NCBI RefSeq assembly: GCF_028649455.1
Contig: NZ_JAQSIO010000005.1
Coordinates: 186,001 to 250,000, forward strand
DNA: 64,000 nt
From: Curvibacter microcysteis
GTDB taxonomy: Bacteria; Pseudomonadota; Gammaproteobacteria; Burkholderiales; Burkholderiaceae_C
Reading direction: 5' to 3'
The translations under genes were made by a program, and so were the position numbers. Position 1 is the stretch's first letter. The number at the start of each line of letters is the position of its first letter. Shown piece after piece: positions 10,214 through 20,991 of the stretch. The notes beneath the pieces were generated by a model. The model searched no databases, was not told where the DNA came from, and worked only from the letters and a program-made list of their open reading frames with translations.

Positions 10214-11530
10214 ATGGGAAAGACACTCGTGCAGATTGCACAACAGCTGCAAAATGCTAACAAAAAGGTGCAACTAATCTATGCATTCAATGGATCAGGC
10301 AAAACTCGGCTATCCCGGGCGTTCAAGGATTTGATTGCACCAAAGAACTCCGAGGACCACAATGGAGGAGAAATAGCCCCCCCGCGGAACAAGATACTTT
10401 ATTACAACGCATTCACTGAAGACTTGTTTTACTGGGATAACGACTTAGACAGCGACGTTGAACCCAAGCTTAAGGTTCAACCGAATACTTTTACGGACTG
10501 GCTGATCACGCTACTCCAAGAGTTGGGTGAAGATGGCAACATTGCATCAAACTTTCAACGGTATACGAGCAGCAATATCAATCCGGTGTTTAATCAAAGA
10601 TATACGAAGAAGATTAGAAATTTTGACGAACAAGAGGTTGACTTGGTCGTTCCAGCCTTTTCTGAAATTTCTTTCCAGGTGCCTATCAATAGGCCTGTTA
10701 TCGCCGCTCAAACCGATTCGGGCGCGAGTGTTGTCGACGCCCCAATTCAGGGTCAATACCAAATAATTAAAATCTCTAAAGGCGAAGAAAGTAATTTTAT
10801 TTGGAGTGTTGCGTATACACTTTTAGAGCAGGCTGTACTAATACGCAATGAGGCCAATATAGCAAATAGAGTTACCGATAAATTCAATAGCTTGGAGTAT
10901 GTTTTTATTGATGATCCGGTAAGTTCGTTGGATGACGGCCATCTCATAGAACTTGCTGTTGATTTGGCTGGGCTAATCAAAAAAAGCGCTTATGTTGAGG
11001 GCAAAGGATTGAAGTTTGTAATAACAACGCACAGCCCTCTTTTTTACAACGTTTTGCACAATGAACTTAACAACGATCTAAAAAAACGCAATCAGGATGG
11101 CACTTCATCCTGGATTTATAAGCGTGGGCAATCTGAGAAATACAGGCTAGAGAAGAAGGCCGATGGCAATTTTGATTTGATCACATCCAATGACCATCCT
11201 TTCTCTTATCACTTGTTCTTGCTGGCCGAATTGCGATCCGCCATAAAGGACGGACAGATAAAGAAATATCACTTCAACTTTTTGAGAAACATTCTCGAAA
11301 AGACGGCGACATTCTTGGGCTATCTACGATGGGAAGATTTGCTTCAGACGACTTCAGATGGTGTGCCGGACCCATTCGCAAACAGAATTCTGAATCTGTC
11401 TAGTCATTCTGCACACTCAGGTGAAGAAGTGGCTGAGATAGAAGAATCTGATAAGGAAAGGCTTGCTCAGCTGGTTTCATTTTTAGGCGAAACCTACCGC
11501 TTCAAAAAGCAGGAGGCCGAGAATGTTTGA
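10214..11530 (+). CDS. PrrC/RloC-like ATPase, candidate anticodon nuclease
   Basis: 438 residues between hsdS and hsdR, 1 base after hsdS and overlapping hsdR by 8 bases. ABC/AAA_13-like ATPase features: Walker A at residues 24-31 (AFNGSGKT), an ABC-signature-like ISKGEESNF, Walker [14 protein letters not shown] (Asp233-Asp234) and an H-loop [13 protein letters not shown]. The C-terminal part has Arg358 and Glu362 spaced by four, followed by histidines at 398 and 401. E. coli PrrC uses Arg320, Glu324 and His356 for anticodon cleavage, and its gene likewise sits inside a type I hsd locus. There is no room for the RloC zinc-hook coiled coil. By analogy it would be held silent by the HsdRMS complex and released when a phage disables restriction. 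Nuclease activity is inferred. The gene is strikingly AT-rich. Confidence 0.72.
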   Translation: MGKTLVQIAQQLQNANKKVQLIYAFNGSGKTRLSRAFKDLIAPKNSEDHNGGEIAPPRNKILYYNAFTEDLFYWDNDLDSDVEPKLKVQPNTFTDWLITLLQELGEDGNIASNFQRYTSSNINPVFNQRYTKKIRNFDEQEVDLVVPAFSEISFQVPINRPVIAAQTDSGASVVDAPIQGQYQIIKISKGEESNFIWSVAYTLLEQAVLIRNEANIANRVTDKFNSLEYVFIDDPVSSLDDGHLIELAVDLAGLIKKSAYVEGKGLKFVITTHSPLFYNVLHNELNNDLKKRNQDGTSSWIYKRGQSEKYRLEKKADGNFDLITSNDHPFSYHLFLLAELRSAIKDGQIKKYHFNFLRNILEKTATFLGYLRWEDLLQTTSDGVPDPFANRILNLSSHSAHSGEEVAEIEESDKERLAQLVSFLGETYRFKKQEAENV

Positions 11531-14500
11531 TTACAAGGCCATCGCTGAGTCCAAGAACTTCATCGTTCTCGAGCAGTACACCCGGGAGTGGAAGGCTTCA
11601 GAGAGCTACCAGAGCGAAAGCGATCTGGAGCGCGAGCTGATACAGGATCTGGTCAACCAGGGCTACGAGTTCGCCTCGTTCCTCAAGACCCCTGTTGACC
11701 TGCTGGCCAACGTGCGCGTGCAACTGCAGGCACTCAATACCGTGCAGTTCACCGATAGCGAATGGCTGCGATTCGTGGAGTCCTGGCTGGACAAGCCAAG
11801 TGACGGCATCGTCGAGAAGACACGCAAGATCCACGACGACTACATCCACGACTTCGTCTTTGACGACGGCCGCATCCAGAACATCTATCTGGTGGACAAG
11901 AAGAACGTCACCCGCAACAAGGTGCAGGTGATCAAGCAGTTCGAGCAGACGGGCAGCCACGCCAACCGCTATGACGTGACGATTCTGGTCAATGGCCTGC
12001 CGCTGGTGCAGGTGGAGCTGAAGAAGCGTGGTGTGGCCATCCGCGAGGCCTTCAACCAGGTGCACCGCTACAGCAAGGAGAGCTTTAACAGCGAACAGTC
12101 CCTGTTCAAGTATTTGCAGCTGTTCGTGATCTCCAATGGCACCGACAGCCGCTACTTCGCCAACACCACGCAGCGCAACAAGAACAGCTTTGACTTCACC
12201 ATGAACTGGGCGAAGTCGGACAACACGCTGATCAAGGACCTGAAAGACTTCACGGCCACCTTCTTCCAGAAGCACACGCTGCTCAATGTGCTGCTGCATT
12301 ACTCGGTGTTCGACGTCAGCAACACGCTGCTGGTGATGCGGCCCTACCAGATCGCTGCCACGGAACGCATTCTGTGGAAGATCAAGAGCAGTCATCAGGC
12401 CAAAAACTGGAGCAAGACAGAAAGCGGAGGCTTCATCTGGCACACCACCGGCAGCGGCAAGACCCTGACCAGTTTCAAGGCAGCGCGCCTGGCCACCGAG
12501 TTGGATTTCATCGACAAGGTGTTCTTCGTGGTGGACCGCAAGGATCTGGACTACCAGACCATGAAGGAATACCAGCGCTTTTCACCTGACAGCGTGAATG
12601 GCTCGGACAGCACGGCAGGCCTGAAGCGCAATCTGGAGAAGGACGACAACAAGATCGTCGTCACGACCATCCAGAAGCTCAACAACCTGATGAAGAGCGA
12701 GACGGACTTGCCCATTTACGGCAAGCAAGTGGTGTTCATCTTCGACGAGTGCCACCGCAGCCAGTTTGGTGAAGCCCAGAAGAACCTTAGAAGCAAGTTC
12801 AAGAAGTTCTGCCAGTTCGGCTTCACCGGCACGCCCATCTTCCCGGAGAACGCTTTGGGTGCCGAAACCACGGCCAGTGTGTTTGGCCGTGAGCTGCACT
12901 CATACGTGATCACCGATGCGATCCGCGACGAGAAGGTGCTGAAGTTCAAGGTGGACTACAACGATGTGCGCCCGCAGTTCAAGACGGTTGAAGCCGAAAG
13001 AGATGAGCAGATACTCCGTGCGGCGGAGAACAAGCAGGCCCTGCTGCACCCGGACCGCATCCGCGAAATCACCCAGTACATCCTGAATAACTTCCGCCAG
13101 AAGACTCATCGCTTGCAAGCTGGCAACAGGGGCTTCAACGCCATGTTTGCCGTCAGCAGCGTGGACGCAGCCAAGCTGTATTACGAGAGCTTCCGGGAGT
13201 TGCAGAAGACCAGCGACAAGCCGCTAAAGGTGGCCACCATCTTCTCGTTCGCGGCCAACGAAGAGCAGGGCGCGATTGGCGACATTCAGGACGAGAGCTT
13301 CGATGTCTCGGCCATGAACAGCAGCGCCAAGGAGTTCCTGAGCACGGCCATCGCCGACTACAACGCGCTGTTCAAGACCAATTTCAGCGTGGACAGCAAC
13401 GGTTTCCAGAACTACTACCGCGATCTGGCCAAACAGGTGAAGGCCAAGGAGATCGACTTACTGATCGTGGTGGGCATGTTCCTGACTGGCTTTGATGCCC
13501 CCACGCTCAACACGTTGTTTGTCGACAAGAATCTGCGCTTCCATGGCCTGATGCAGGCTTACTCGCGCACCAACCGCATCTTTGACGCCACCAAGACCTT
13601 CGGCAACATCGTCACCTTCCGCGACCTGGAACAGGCGACCATCGACGCCATCACCCTGTTCGGTGACACGAACACCAAGAACGTGGTGCTGGAGAAGAGC
13701 TACAAGGAGTACATGGAAGGCTTCACCGATGCGGCCACCGGTGAGGCGCGGCGGGGATTCATGGATGTGGTGCAGGAACTGGAAGCACGCTTCCCCAACC
13801 CTGCTGCGATTGAGAAGGAGTCGGACAAGAAAGCCTTTGCCAAGCTGTTCGGCGAGTACCTGCGCGTCGAGAACGTGCTGCAGAACTATGACGAATTTGC
13901 CAGCTTGAAGGAGCTGCAAAGCGTCGATCTGGCCGACCCTGCCGCAGTTGAGGCGTTCAAGGCCAAGCATTACCTGAGTGATGAAGATCTGACTGCGCTG
14001 CAAGCCATCACGCTCCCGCCCGAGCGGAAGGTTCAGGACTATCGCTCGACCTACAACGACGTGCGCGACTGGCTACGCCGTGAGAAGGCGGGGGCCGAGA
14101 AAGAGAAGTCCACCATTGACTGGGATGACGTGGTCTTTGAGGTGGACCTGTTGAAGTCACAGGAAATCAACCTGGACTACATCCTGGAACTGATCTTCGA
14201 GCACAACAAGAAAACCAAGAGCAAGTTGGCACTGGTGGATGAAGTGCGGCGTGTGATTCGCGCCAGCCTGGGCAACCGCGCGAAAGAAAGTTTGGTGGTG
14301 GACTTCATCAACCAGACCGATTTGGACCAGATCGGTGACAAGGCCAGCGTGATCGATGCGTTCTTCAAGTTTGCTCAAGCGGCGCAGCAGCGCGAAGCGC
14401 AGGAGTTGATCAACACCGAGAGCCTCAACGCTGAGGCCGCCAAGCGATACATCACCACCTCACTCAAGCGTGAGTTCGCCAGCGAGAACGGCACTGAGCT

Positions 14501-14621
14501 CAACGCGGTTCTGCCCAAGATGAGCCCATTGAACCCGCAATTTCTGACCAAGAAGCAGACTGTCTTCCAGAAGATCGCTGCCTTTGTTGAGAAGTTCAAG
14601 GGTGTAGGGGGGCAACTGTAG
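11523..14621 (+). CDS. hsdR: Type I restriction endonuclease, motor/nuclease subunit (HsdR)
   Basis: 1032 residues. The N-terminal nuclease region has the PD-(D/E)xK-type stretch [20 protein letters not shown]. The superfamily 2 translocase follows with [14 protein letters not shown] (motif I), [14 protein letters not shown] (DEAH-like motif II), GFTGTPI (motif III) and [20 protein letters not shown] plus QAYSRTNR (motifs V-VI). The C-terminal helical region binds the methylase core. The start at 11523 overlaps the preceding stop. All motor motifs look intact, so restriction should be functional. It is the last gene of the island operon. Confidence 0.96.
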   Translation: MFDYKAIAESKNFIVLEQYTREWKASESYQSESDLERELIQDLVNQGYEFASFLKTPVDLLANVRVQLQALNTVQFTDSEWLRFVESWLDKPSDGIVEKTRKIHDDYIHDFVFDDGRIQNIYLVDKKNVTRNKVQVIKQFEQTGSHANRYDVTILVNGLPLVQVELKKRGVAIREAFNQVHRYSKESFNSEQSLFKYLQLFVISNGTDSRYFANTTQRNKNSFDFTMNWAKSDNTLIKDLKDFTATFFQKHTLLNVLLHYSVFDVSNTLLVMRPYQIAATERILWKIKSSHQAKNWSKTESGGFIWHTTGSGKTLTSFKAARLATELDFIDKVFFVVDRKDLDYQTMKEYQRFSPDSVNGSDSTAGLKRNLEKDDNKIVVTTIQKLNNLMKSETDLPIYGKQVVFIFDECHRSQFGEAQKNLRSKFKKFCQFGFTGTPIFPENALGAETTASVFGRELHSYVITDAIRDEKVLKFKVDYNDVRPQFKTVEAERDEQILRAAENKQALLHPDRIREITQYILNNFRQKTHRLQAGNRGFNAMFAVSSVDAAKLYYESFRELQKTSDKPLKVATIFSFAANEEQGAIGDIQDESFDVSAMNSSAKEFLSTAIADYNALFKTNFSVDSNGFQNYYRDLAKQVKAKEIDLLIVVGMFLTGFDAPTLNTLFVDKNLRFHGLMQAYSRTNRIFDATKTFGNIVTFRDLEQATIDAITLFGDTNTKNVVLEKSYKEYMEGFTDAATGEARRGFMDVVQELEARFPNPAAIEKESDKKAFAKLFGEYLRVENVLQNYDEFASLKELQSVDLADPAAVEAFKAKHYLSDEDLTALQAITLPPERKVQDYRSTYNDVRDWLRREKAGAEKEKSTIDWDDVVFEVDLLKSQEINLDYILELIFEHNKKTKSKLALVDEVRRVIRASLGNRAKESLVVDFINQTDLDQIGDKASVIDAFFKFAQAAQQREAQELINTESLNAEAAKRYITTSLKREFASENGTELNAVLPKMSPLNPQFLTKKQTVFQKIAAFVEKFKGVGGQL

Positions 14622-14654
14622 ATAGCGTTGCATGCAACGAGCTGAAATGAAAAA

Positions 14655-14672
14655 GCCCCGTATCTACGGGGC
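14655..14672. terminator. Bidirectional intrinsic terminator after hsdR
   Basis: An 8-bp perfect stem GCCCCGTA/TACGGGGC is flanked by AAAA on the left and by a T-rich tract (CTTGTGTCGTTTT) on the right. It lies 34 bases past the hsdR stop and 64 bases before the convergent ychF stop, so it can serve both strands. It also marks the right edge of the island. Confidence 0.75.
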
Positions 14673-14735
14673 CTTGTGTCGTTTTCAGTGATGCGCCTGC
14701 AAGCAGCTGCAATCGCCTGAAATGGCTTGCTCGAA

Positions 14736-15830
14736 TCAGACGTTGAACAAGAAGTTCAGCACATCGCCGTCCTTGACCACGTATTCCTTGCCTTCGGCGC
14801 GCATCTTGCCCGCGTCCTTGGCGCCTTGCTCGCCCTTGTAGGCGATGAAGTCGTCAAAGGCGATGGTCTGGGCGCGGATGAAGCCGCGCTCGAAGTCGCC
14901 GTGGATGACGCCAGCGGCTTGCGGGGCGGTGTCGCCGACGCGGATGGTCCAGGCGCGCACTTCCTTCACACCGGCGGTGAAGTAGGTTTGCAGGCCCAGC
15001 AGCTTGAAGCCGGCACGGATCAGGCGGTTCAGGCCGGGCTCGTCCTGGCCCAGCTCGGACAGGAACAGGGCGCGGTCTTCGTCGCTCATGTCGGCCATGT
15101 CGGCTTCCATCTTGGCGCAGATGGCCACCACAGGGGCGTTCTGGCTGTTGGCGTACTCGGTCAGGCGGTCCAGCAGCGGGTTGTTCTCAAAGCCGTCCTC
15201 GCTGACGTTGCCCACAAACATGGCGGGCTTGGCGGTGATCAGGCACAGGGGCTTGATCACGACCAGGTCGTCCTTGCTCAGGTCCAGGGTGCGCACCGGC
15301 TTGCCTTCGTTGAGGGTGGCTTGCACGCGGGTCAGCACCTGCACCAGCTTGGCGGCTTCCTTGTCGTTGCCCGACTTGGCGGCCTTGATGGAGCGTTGCA
15401 GGGTCTTCTCGACCGTGCCCAGGTCGGCCAGGCAGAGTTCGGTCTGGATGACTTCGATGTCCGAGATGGGGTCCACGCGGCCCGCCACGTGGATCACGTT
15501 GTCGTCTTCAAAACAGCGCACCACGTTGACGATGGCGTCGGTTTCGCGGATGTGGGCCAGGAACTGGTTGCCCAGGCCTTCGCCCTGGCTGGCACCGGCC
15601 ACCAGGCCCGCGATGTCCACAAACTCCACAATGGCCGGCACGATGCGCTCGGGGCTGATGATCTGAGCCAGTTGGTCCAGGCGCGGGTCCGGCACTTCAA
15701 CCGTGCCCACGTTGGGCTCGATGGTGCAGAAGGGGTAGTTCTCGGCCGCGATGCCAGCCTTGGTCAGCGCGTTGAAAAGGGTGGACTTGCCGACGTTGGG
15801 CAGGCCCACGATGCCGCATTTGAGGCTCAT
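14736..15830 (-). CDS. ychF: Redox-regulated ATPase / GTPase YchF (Obg family)
   Basis: 364 residues beginning [20 protein letters not shown] with the G1 loop. The G2/G3 region has [20 protein letters not shown]. The usual NKxD motif is replaced by a FVGNVSE region, as is characteristic of ATP-preferring YchF. A coiled-coil insertion lies around residues 125-200 and a C-terminal TGS domain ends [14 protein letters not shown]. The start at 15830 is preceded by AGGAATTTCC on the minus strand; a longer in-frame extension to 15947 lacks conservation. Members associate with ribosomes. Confidence 0.95.
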   Translation of the reverse strand: MSLKCGIVGLPNVGKSTLFNALTKAGIAAENYPFCTIEPNVGTVEVPDPRLDQLAQIISPERIVPAIVEFVDIAGLVAGASQGEGLGNQFLAHIRETDAIVNVVRCFEDDNVIHVAGRVDPISDIEVIQTELCLADLGTVEKTLQRSIKAAKSGNDKEAAKLVQVLTRVQATLNEGKPVRTLDLSKDDLVVIKPLCLITAKPAMFVGNVSEDGFENNPLLDRLTEYANSQNAPVVAICAKMEADMADMSDEDRALFLSELGQDEPGLNRLIRAGFKLLGLQTYFTAGVKEVRAWTIRVGDTAPQAAGVIHGDFERGFIRAQTIAFDDFIAYKGEQGAKDAGKMRAEGKEYVVKDGDVLNFLFNV

Positions 15831-16179
15831 GGAAATTCCTTGGTTTAAATCGACCCCTGGTGCACCACCGGGTCCAACACGGACCCGCTCAAGGTGCCGG
15901 ATCTGCGCGGGGCACAGCCGGTCGGCAAGCCTCCCAGCGGGCCGCAAAGCGCCACCGGGTCAGGCTTGATGCCTGCAATTGCCTGGGGAAACTGGCGCCA
16001 ATTGTACTGATCGGCGCAAGGCCACCCGCCAGGGCTGCCTCAGGCCAAGGCACAGCCACCCGCGCCCCAGCCATGCACCAAATCAGGGCCCCATCGACGG
16101 GCTAGCATAAGTCTTGCTTAAGACCAGCAACCCAACGCTAATGCGGCGGGACGCGAACGAAGACACCAAAGGATCTGCC
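15831..16179. other. Divergent intergenic region between ychF and the Cache-CheW gene
   Basis: 349 bases without a credible gene. A small 5-bp hairpin GTCTT-GCTT-AAGAC lies at 16111-16124, just upstream of the plus-strand start. An AAAGGATC ribosome-binding site precedes the ATG at 16180. I see no clear sigma-70 or sigma-28 promoter. Confidence 0.5.
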
Positions 16180-18783
16180 ATGAGCACCTCGGCATTGACT
16201 GCCAGCCAGTCCGAAGTATTTTTGCCCTACATGCGCGATGTGGGCCGCTGCGAGCGCTCTCTGCAAGAGCTCAACCTGATGTGGCGCATCATCGAAGCCT
16301 CGGCCAAGATGAACTGCCCCCAGGAAGCCCGCGCCATCCTGCCCACCATGGCGGCCACGCGCAGCAGCTTTGCCCAGCTGGAAAAAGAGCTGGTGCACAG
16401 CCTGGTGCAGCAAAAAATCAGCCATGTGCTGACCGAGATTGGCACCACCGCGCAGTACGTGATCGACATCGTGGTGCGCAACCTGTTTGAGCGCACCGCC
16501 GACGTGGGCTTTTTGGCCACCGACCGCGAGCTGTGCAGCTTTGTCGCGGGCCTGCACGAGGAACGCGGGCGCATCCACCACCGACTGTGCGAGTACCGCA
16601 ACAAATACACGGTGTATGACGAGATCATCCTGCTCGACACCGAAGGCCATGTGCTGGCCCAGATCGACCCCAGCAGCCCGCTGGAGCACAGCACCGACCC
16701 ACTGCTGCGCCAGACCCTGGCCAGCGACCAGTACGTCGAGACCTTCCGCGCCAGCGACCTGCGACCGCACAAACGCCAGGCCCTGATCTATTCGCGCCGC
16801 ATGCACCACCCCGACACTGGCGCGGTGGTGGGCGTGTTGTGCCTGTGTTTCAACTTCGAAGAGGAGATGGCGGGCATCTTTGAATCCCACGGGGACCCGG
16901 CCCACCGCACCAACCTGCTGCTGCTGGACGACAGCCACCGCGTGATCGCCAGCGCCGACCCGGAGTGGATGCCCGTGGGCGTGCGCGTGCCCGTCAACCT
17001 GGACCAGTCGCCTCGGCTGTTCATGCACGCGGGGCGCGAGTACCTGGTGCGCACCTTCAGTTCAGCCGGTTACCAGGGCTACCCCGGCCCCACGGGCTGG
17101 CTGGGCCAGGCCATGATCCCGCTGGACGTGGCCTTCAGCAGCCAAAGCCGGGATTTGGTCAGCGGCCTGGACCCGGACCTGCTGGCCGGTCTGCTCTCGC
17201 ACGCCGACCGCTTCTGCCCGCCGCTGCACGACATCGTGGTGGCCGCGCGCCACATCCAGCGCATCGTCTGGAACGGCCAGGTCATGACCGCCGGCCAGCA
17301 TGGCGACATGCAAAAGCTCAAGACCGTGCTGGAGCAGATCAGCGAGACCGGCAACCGCAGCAACGAGCTGTTCGAACACTCCATCCACGACCTGTACCAA
17401 ACCGTGCTGGGCTCCTCGCTGCTGGACGCCGAGTTCACCGCCCACCTGCTGGTTGACCTGCTGGACCGCAACCTGTACGAGCGCTCGGACGACTGCCGCT
17501 GGTGGGCCCTGAGCCCCGAGCTGCGCCAGGCCTTGGCCGAAGGCCCACCCGACGCGGCCGAGCGCATGCGCTCGGTGCTGGACACCATCCACGCGCTCTA
17601 CACGGTCTACACCAGCTTGTTTGTCTACGACGCCGAAGGCCGCATCCTCGCCGCCACCAGCGAAGCAGGTCAGGCCTTCGTCGGCCAGTCATTGGACGCC
17701 CGCGACCTGGCGGCCGTGCTGGCACTCAACTCGCCCCAGCACTACCACGTCAGCCCCTTTGAGAACACGCCCTGGTACGGGGGCCAGCCCAGTTACGTCT
17801 ACCACGCGGCCATCCGCCACCCCGACGATGAAGATCGGGTCGTGGGCGGCATTGGCATCGTGTTCGACTCCACCCCGGAGCTGCACAACATGCTGCTCAG
17901 CGGCCTGGGCGGGCGCGAACACATGCAAGCCCTGTTCGTGAACCGGCAGGGCCGCGTGCTGGCCAGCACCAGCACGGCGCACCCAGTGGGCTCGGTCCTG
18001 GCGCTGCCGGGCTCGCAAACCGCGCTGGCCAATGGAAGCAGCCAGGCCCGGGTCTGCACTCACCTGGAGGAGTACGCCATTGAGGCCTGCTCGGTGTCCA
18101 AGGGCTACCGGGAATTCAAAACCCAGGACGGCTACCGGGACGACGTGATCGCCGTGGTCTACCGCCACTTCGGTCCGGTGCGCGGCGCCCGCACCGCCCA
18201 GCGCAGCCAGGACTTCTACATCGAGCACGACACCGCCACCGACAGCGGCCTGGAGTTCGCCACCTTCTTCTGCGACGGCAGCCTGATGGCCCTGCCCGCC
18301 GAATGCGTGCAGGAAGCGGTGTCCTTCAGCGAAGTGCGGACCACCTCGATGGGCGTGCGCAGCGGCCAGATTGGCATCCTGGGCCTGCGCGAAAGCCAAA
18401 GCCCGCAAGGCAAGGCCAGCTACATCTGGGTGTTTGACCTGGGCCAGTTGCTGCACGGCCAGCGCGCCGAGCGCACCCCCAACAGCCAGGTGATGATCCT
18501 GCGCCACGGCGGCCAGGCCCTGGGCCTGCTGGTGGACGAGTTGCACGCCGTGACCCCGTTCGAGGCCTCGGCGCTGGAGCCCAGCCCGCTGGCCCTGCAA
18601 AGCCAGTCCATGCTGACCCGCCAGGTGATCAAGGCCAACCAGGGGAAGCTGTTGATCCAGGCCGTCGATGTCGACCGGCTGTTTCAGTGGTTGATCGATG
18701 GCATCGAACCGCCCCGGTTCAGCCTGGCCGATGCGCTGGCCGCGCAGGCCCCCCAAGAAGAAGCCCTCGCCTTGGTGGCCTGA
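16180..18783 (+). CDS. Soluble double-Cache protein with C-terminal CheW domain
   Basis: 867 residues, no signal peptide or transmembrane segment. There are two similar sensory halves. The first (about 60-350) contains KYTVYDEIILLDTEGHVLAQ and TNLLLLDDSHRVIASADPEW; the second (about 410-660) contains LYTVYTSLFVYDAEGRILAA and QALFVNRQGRVLASTSTAHP. These are Cache/PAS-like ligand-binding patterns. The C-terminal 150 residues are a CheW fold: EFATFFCDGSLMALPAECVQ, VFDLGQLLHGQ, VMILRHGGQALGLLVDELHA. No methyl-accepting hairpin or HAMP is present, so the sensor is joined directly to a CheW-type coupling domain. It probably feeds a CheA array, possibly the locus 22 kb downstream. The start at 16180 (MSTSALTASQ) follows AAAGGATC; a longer frame from 16114 is less likely. 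Confidence 0.78.
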   Translation: MSTSALTASQSEVFLPYMRDVGRCERSLQELNLMWRIIEASAKMNCPQEARAILPTMAATRSSFAQLEKELVHSLVQQKISHVLTEIGTTAQYVIDIVVRNLFERTADVGFLATDRELCSFVAGLHEERGRIHHRLCEYRNKYTVYDEIILLDTEGHVLAQIDPSSPLEHSTDPLLRQTLASDQYVETFRASDLRPHKRQALIYSRRMHHPDTGAVVGVLCLCFNFEEEMAGIFESHGDPAHRTNLLLLDDSHRVIASADPEWMPVGVRVPVNLDQSPRLFMHAGREYLVRTFSSAGYQGYPGPTGWLGQAMIPLDVAFSSQSRDLVSGLDPDLLAGLLSHADRFCPPLHDIVVAARHIQRIVWNGQVMTAGQHGDMQKLKTVLEQISETGNRSNELFEHSIHDLYQTVLGSSLLDAEFTAHLLVDLLDRNLYERSDDCRWWALSPELRQALAEGPPDAAERMRSVLDTIHALYTVYTSLFVYDAEGRILAATSEAGQAFVGQSLDARDLAAVLALNSPQHYHVSPFENTPWYGGQPSYVYHAAIRHPDDEDRVVGGIGIVFDSTPELHNMLLSGLGGREHMQALFVNRQGRVLASTSTAHPVGSVLALPGSQTALANGSSQARVCTHLEEYAIEACSVSKGYREFKTQDGYRDDVIAVVYRHFGPVRGARTAQRSQDFYIEHDTATDSGLEFATFFCDGSLMALPAECVQEAVSFSEVRTTSMGVRSGQIGILGLRESQSPQGKASYIWVFDLGQLLHGQRAERTPNSQVMILRHGGQALGLLVDELHAVTPFEASALEPSPLALQSQSMLTRQVIKANQGKLLIQAVDVDRLFQWLIDGIEPPRFSLADALAAQAPQEEALALVA

Positions 18784-18802
18784 GCCCCCGGGGCGGGCGG
18801 CC

Positions 18803-19678
18803 TCAATCGAAGCGGTAGCGCCCCCACACCGGTTGGCCCACGCGCACGATGCGCTCGGCCCCCTCGGTGACGATGGCGTTCATGCCGAACGTGATGGCAC
18901 CGCCCACGCGGTCGTCGCTGCGAAAGCCGCGCAAGGTGTCGCCCACCTCCGGGCTGCTTTGCGCGCTTTGCGGGTCGATGTCAGGGATGGGGCAGCGCGC
19001 ACAGGGCTTGACCGGTCGCAGCACGCTGGGGCCGTCCTCGGTGCCGATGTAAAGGTCCTCCAGCCGCTCCTCGTCAAAGGCTTCGAAGCCGCCCAGGACC
19101 ACATTGGCCCGAAAGCGCTCCACCCCCACCGGGGCATGACCGGCCGCGGCCAGGCGTTCATTCAGGTCGGCCACCGACGCTTCGCTGCTGAGCAGCACCG
19201 GAAAACCGTCGCTGAATTGGTTGGGCGCAGCCACCCCACCGGTCCACTTCAGGCTGGACAGGCGCTGCTGCTCGGGGTCAAAGCGCACCAGGCGCAGCGG
19301 CCGGCCCAGAAAATCCGTGAACCACTGGGCGGCCACCGCGCCCATGTCAAAGGCCTTGACCTGGTCGTCCCAGACCTGGACGCTGACCGGGGCTTCCACC
19401 TCGTCGATCGCCACATGCAGGGCCAACATGCCGGGGGCGCGCAGCACCATTTCATAGGTTTTGAGCTGGGGGCGAATCAGCGCCATGCGGGGCAGCTCGC
19501 GCTGGGTGACGAAGGCCCCCTCAGGGTCCACCACCATCCAGGCGCGGTCCAGCTCCAGGCCGGTGTCCAGCAGCCAGGCTTCCTGCACCTCGACCGCCGC
19601 GCAGGACTTCACGGGGTGGACAAACAATCGAGCGATCACGCCCTGCACATCGCCCTGCTCGGGCGTCAAATCAGCCAT
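18803..19678 (-). CDS. MOSC domain-containing protein (YcbX/mARC-like)
   Basis: 291-residue protein with an N-terminal MOSC beta-barrel domain (IARLFVHPVKSCAAVEVQEA, WMVVDPEGAFVTQRELPRMA) and a C-terminal MOSC domain with NVVLGGFEAFDEERL and the cysteine motif PCARCPIPDIDPQ, where the first Cys resembles the molybdenum ligand of YcbX/mARC proteins. Such proteins use molybdenum cofactor to reduce N-hydroxylated compounds. There is no C-terminal 2Fe-2S ferredoxin domain, unlike E. coli YcbX. Start MADLTPEQ at 19678; divergent from the monooxygenase at 19805. Confidence 0.88.
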   Translation of the reverse strand: MADLTPEQGDVQGVIARLFVHPVKSCAAVEVQEAWLLDTGLELDRAWMVVDPEGAFVTQRELPRMALIRPQLKTYEMVLRAPGMLALHVAIDEVEAPVSVQVWDDQVKAFDMGAVAAQWFTDFLGRPLRLVRFDPEQQRLSSLKWTGGVAAPNQFSDGFPVLLSSEASVADLNERLAAAGHAPVGVERFRANVVLGGFEAFDEERLEDLYIGTEDGPSVLRPVKPCARCPIPDIDPQSAQSSPEVGDTLRGFRSDDRVGGAITFGMNAIVTEGAERIVRVGQPVWGRYRFD

Positions 19679-19804
19679 GCCATACCTCTTTGGGGCGCAC
19701 CGGCCCGTCGCAGCGCTGCGCCAGCCTCCCATGCCCCTTGGGCCCGATGAAGTGTTGCCACAGCTTAAAAATGCGATTGTGCCCGCCTCCTACAATGCCT
19801 CTCC

Positions 19805-20947
19805 ATGACGCAAGCCTTTGATGTGTGTATCCGTGGCGCCGGTGTGGTCGGCCAAACCCTGGCCCTGCTGCTGGCCCGTGAACGCCTGCGCGTGGCCCTG
19901 GTGGCCCCGCCCCGAAGCGGCTCCGCCGTGCCGCCTGCCGACGATGTGCGGGCCTATGCGCTCAACAGCGCCTCGCAAAAGCTGCTGGCCTCGCTGCGCT
20001 GCTGGCCCGACGCCCAAGCCGCCACCCCGGTGACCGACATGCGCGTCTATGGCGACCAGGGTGGCAGCGTGCATTTCAGCGCCCAAGCGCAGCAAACCGA
20101 GGCCCTGACCTGGATCGTGGATGTGCCCGCCCTCGAAGCGCGGCTGGCCGACGCCGTGGGTTTTCAGCCCCAGATCGAGTGCGTGGACAGCCCCCGAGCC
20201 GCCGCCTTGACCGTGGTGTGCGAAGGCCGCGCCAGCCGCACGCGCGAAGAGTTTGGTGTGAACTACCAAACCACCCCCTACCCGCACACCGCGATTGCCG
20301 CCCGCCTGACGCTGCCTGAAGTGCACCAACAGTGTGCAAAGCAGTGGTTCCTGCCGGGTCAGGTGATGGCATTTTTGCCCCTGAATGGTGCGCAAGGGAA
20401 CTCTGTGGCTTTGGTGTGGTCAGTCCCCCACCACGATGTGGCCGAACTGATGTCTCTTCCTCCAACCGACTTTGCCGACCGCGTGGCTGCCGCCGCGGGC
20501 CTGCCTGCGGGCGCGCTGCAACTGAGCAGCGAGCGCGCCAGCTGGCCGCTGCAGCAAAGCCGGGCCGACCGCTGGACTGGCCCCATGCCCAGCGCGGCCG
20601 GCAAGCCTGGCGCCAGCTGGGCTTTGGCTGGCGACGCCGCGCACGCGGTTCACCCCTTGGCAGGCCAAGGCCTGAACCTGGGGCTGGGCGATGTGGCGGC
20701 GCTGGCCCGCATCCTGCGCGAGCGCGACTACTGGCGCAGTGTGGCTGACCCCAAACTGCTGCGCCGCTACGAGCGCGAGCGCAAGGCCGGCATTTGGGCG
20801 TTGGGCTTGGCCAGCGACAGCTTGCAACTGCTGTTCGACCACCCCCAAAACCTTCTGCCCAGTGCACGCAATTGGGGCATGAACCAGTTCGACCGCAGTG
20901 GCCCCCTGAAAAACTGGGTGACGCGCCTGGCCATGGGCCTGGCCTGA
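19805..20947 (+). CDS. UbiH/UbiF/Coq6-family FAD-dependent monooxygenase
   Basis: 380 residues. The N-terminal Rossmann FAD motif is DVCIRGAGVVGQTLALLLAR, and the C-terminal flavin motif is ALAGDAAHAVHPLAGQGLNL, diagnostic of ubiquinone-ring hydroxylases. It presumably acts in ubiquinone biosynthesis at the inner-membrane face. Which ring position is hydroxylated cannot be decided. Start ATG at 19805. dsbC follows 44 bases after the stop and may be co-transcribed. Confidence 0.9.
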   Translation: MTQAFDVCIRGAGVVGQTLALLLARERLRVALVAPPRSGSAVPPADDVRAYALNSASQKLLASLRCWPDAQAATPVTDMRVYGDQGGSVHFSAQAQQTEALTWIVDVPALEARLADAVGFQPQIECVDSPRAAALTVVCEGRASRTREEFGVNYQTTPYPHTAIAARLTLPEVHQQCAKQWFLPGQVMAFLPLNGAQGNSVALVWSVPHHDVAELMSLPPTDFADRVAAAAGLPAGALQLSSERASWPLQQSRADRWTGPMPSAAGKPGASWALAGDAAHAVHPLAGQGLNLGLGDVAALARILRERDYWRSVADPKLLRRYERERKAGIWALGLASDSLQLLFDHPQNLLPSARNWGMNQFDRSGPLKNWVTRLAMGLA

Positions 20948-20991
20948 AGCCCAGCCGTCCGGCAAGCCGCCCTCTTCACCACCGACCTACC

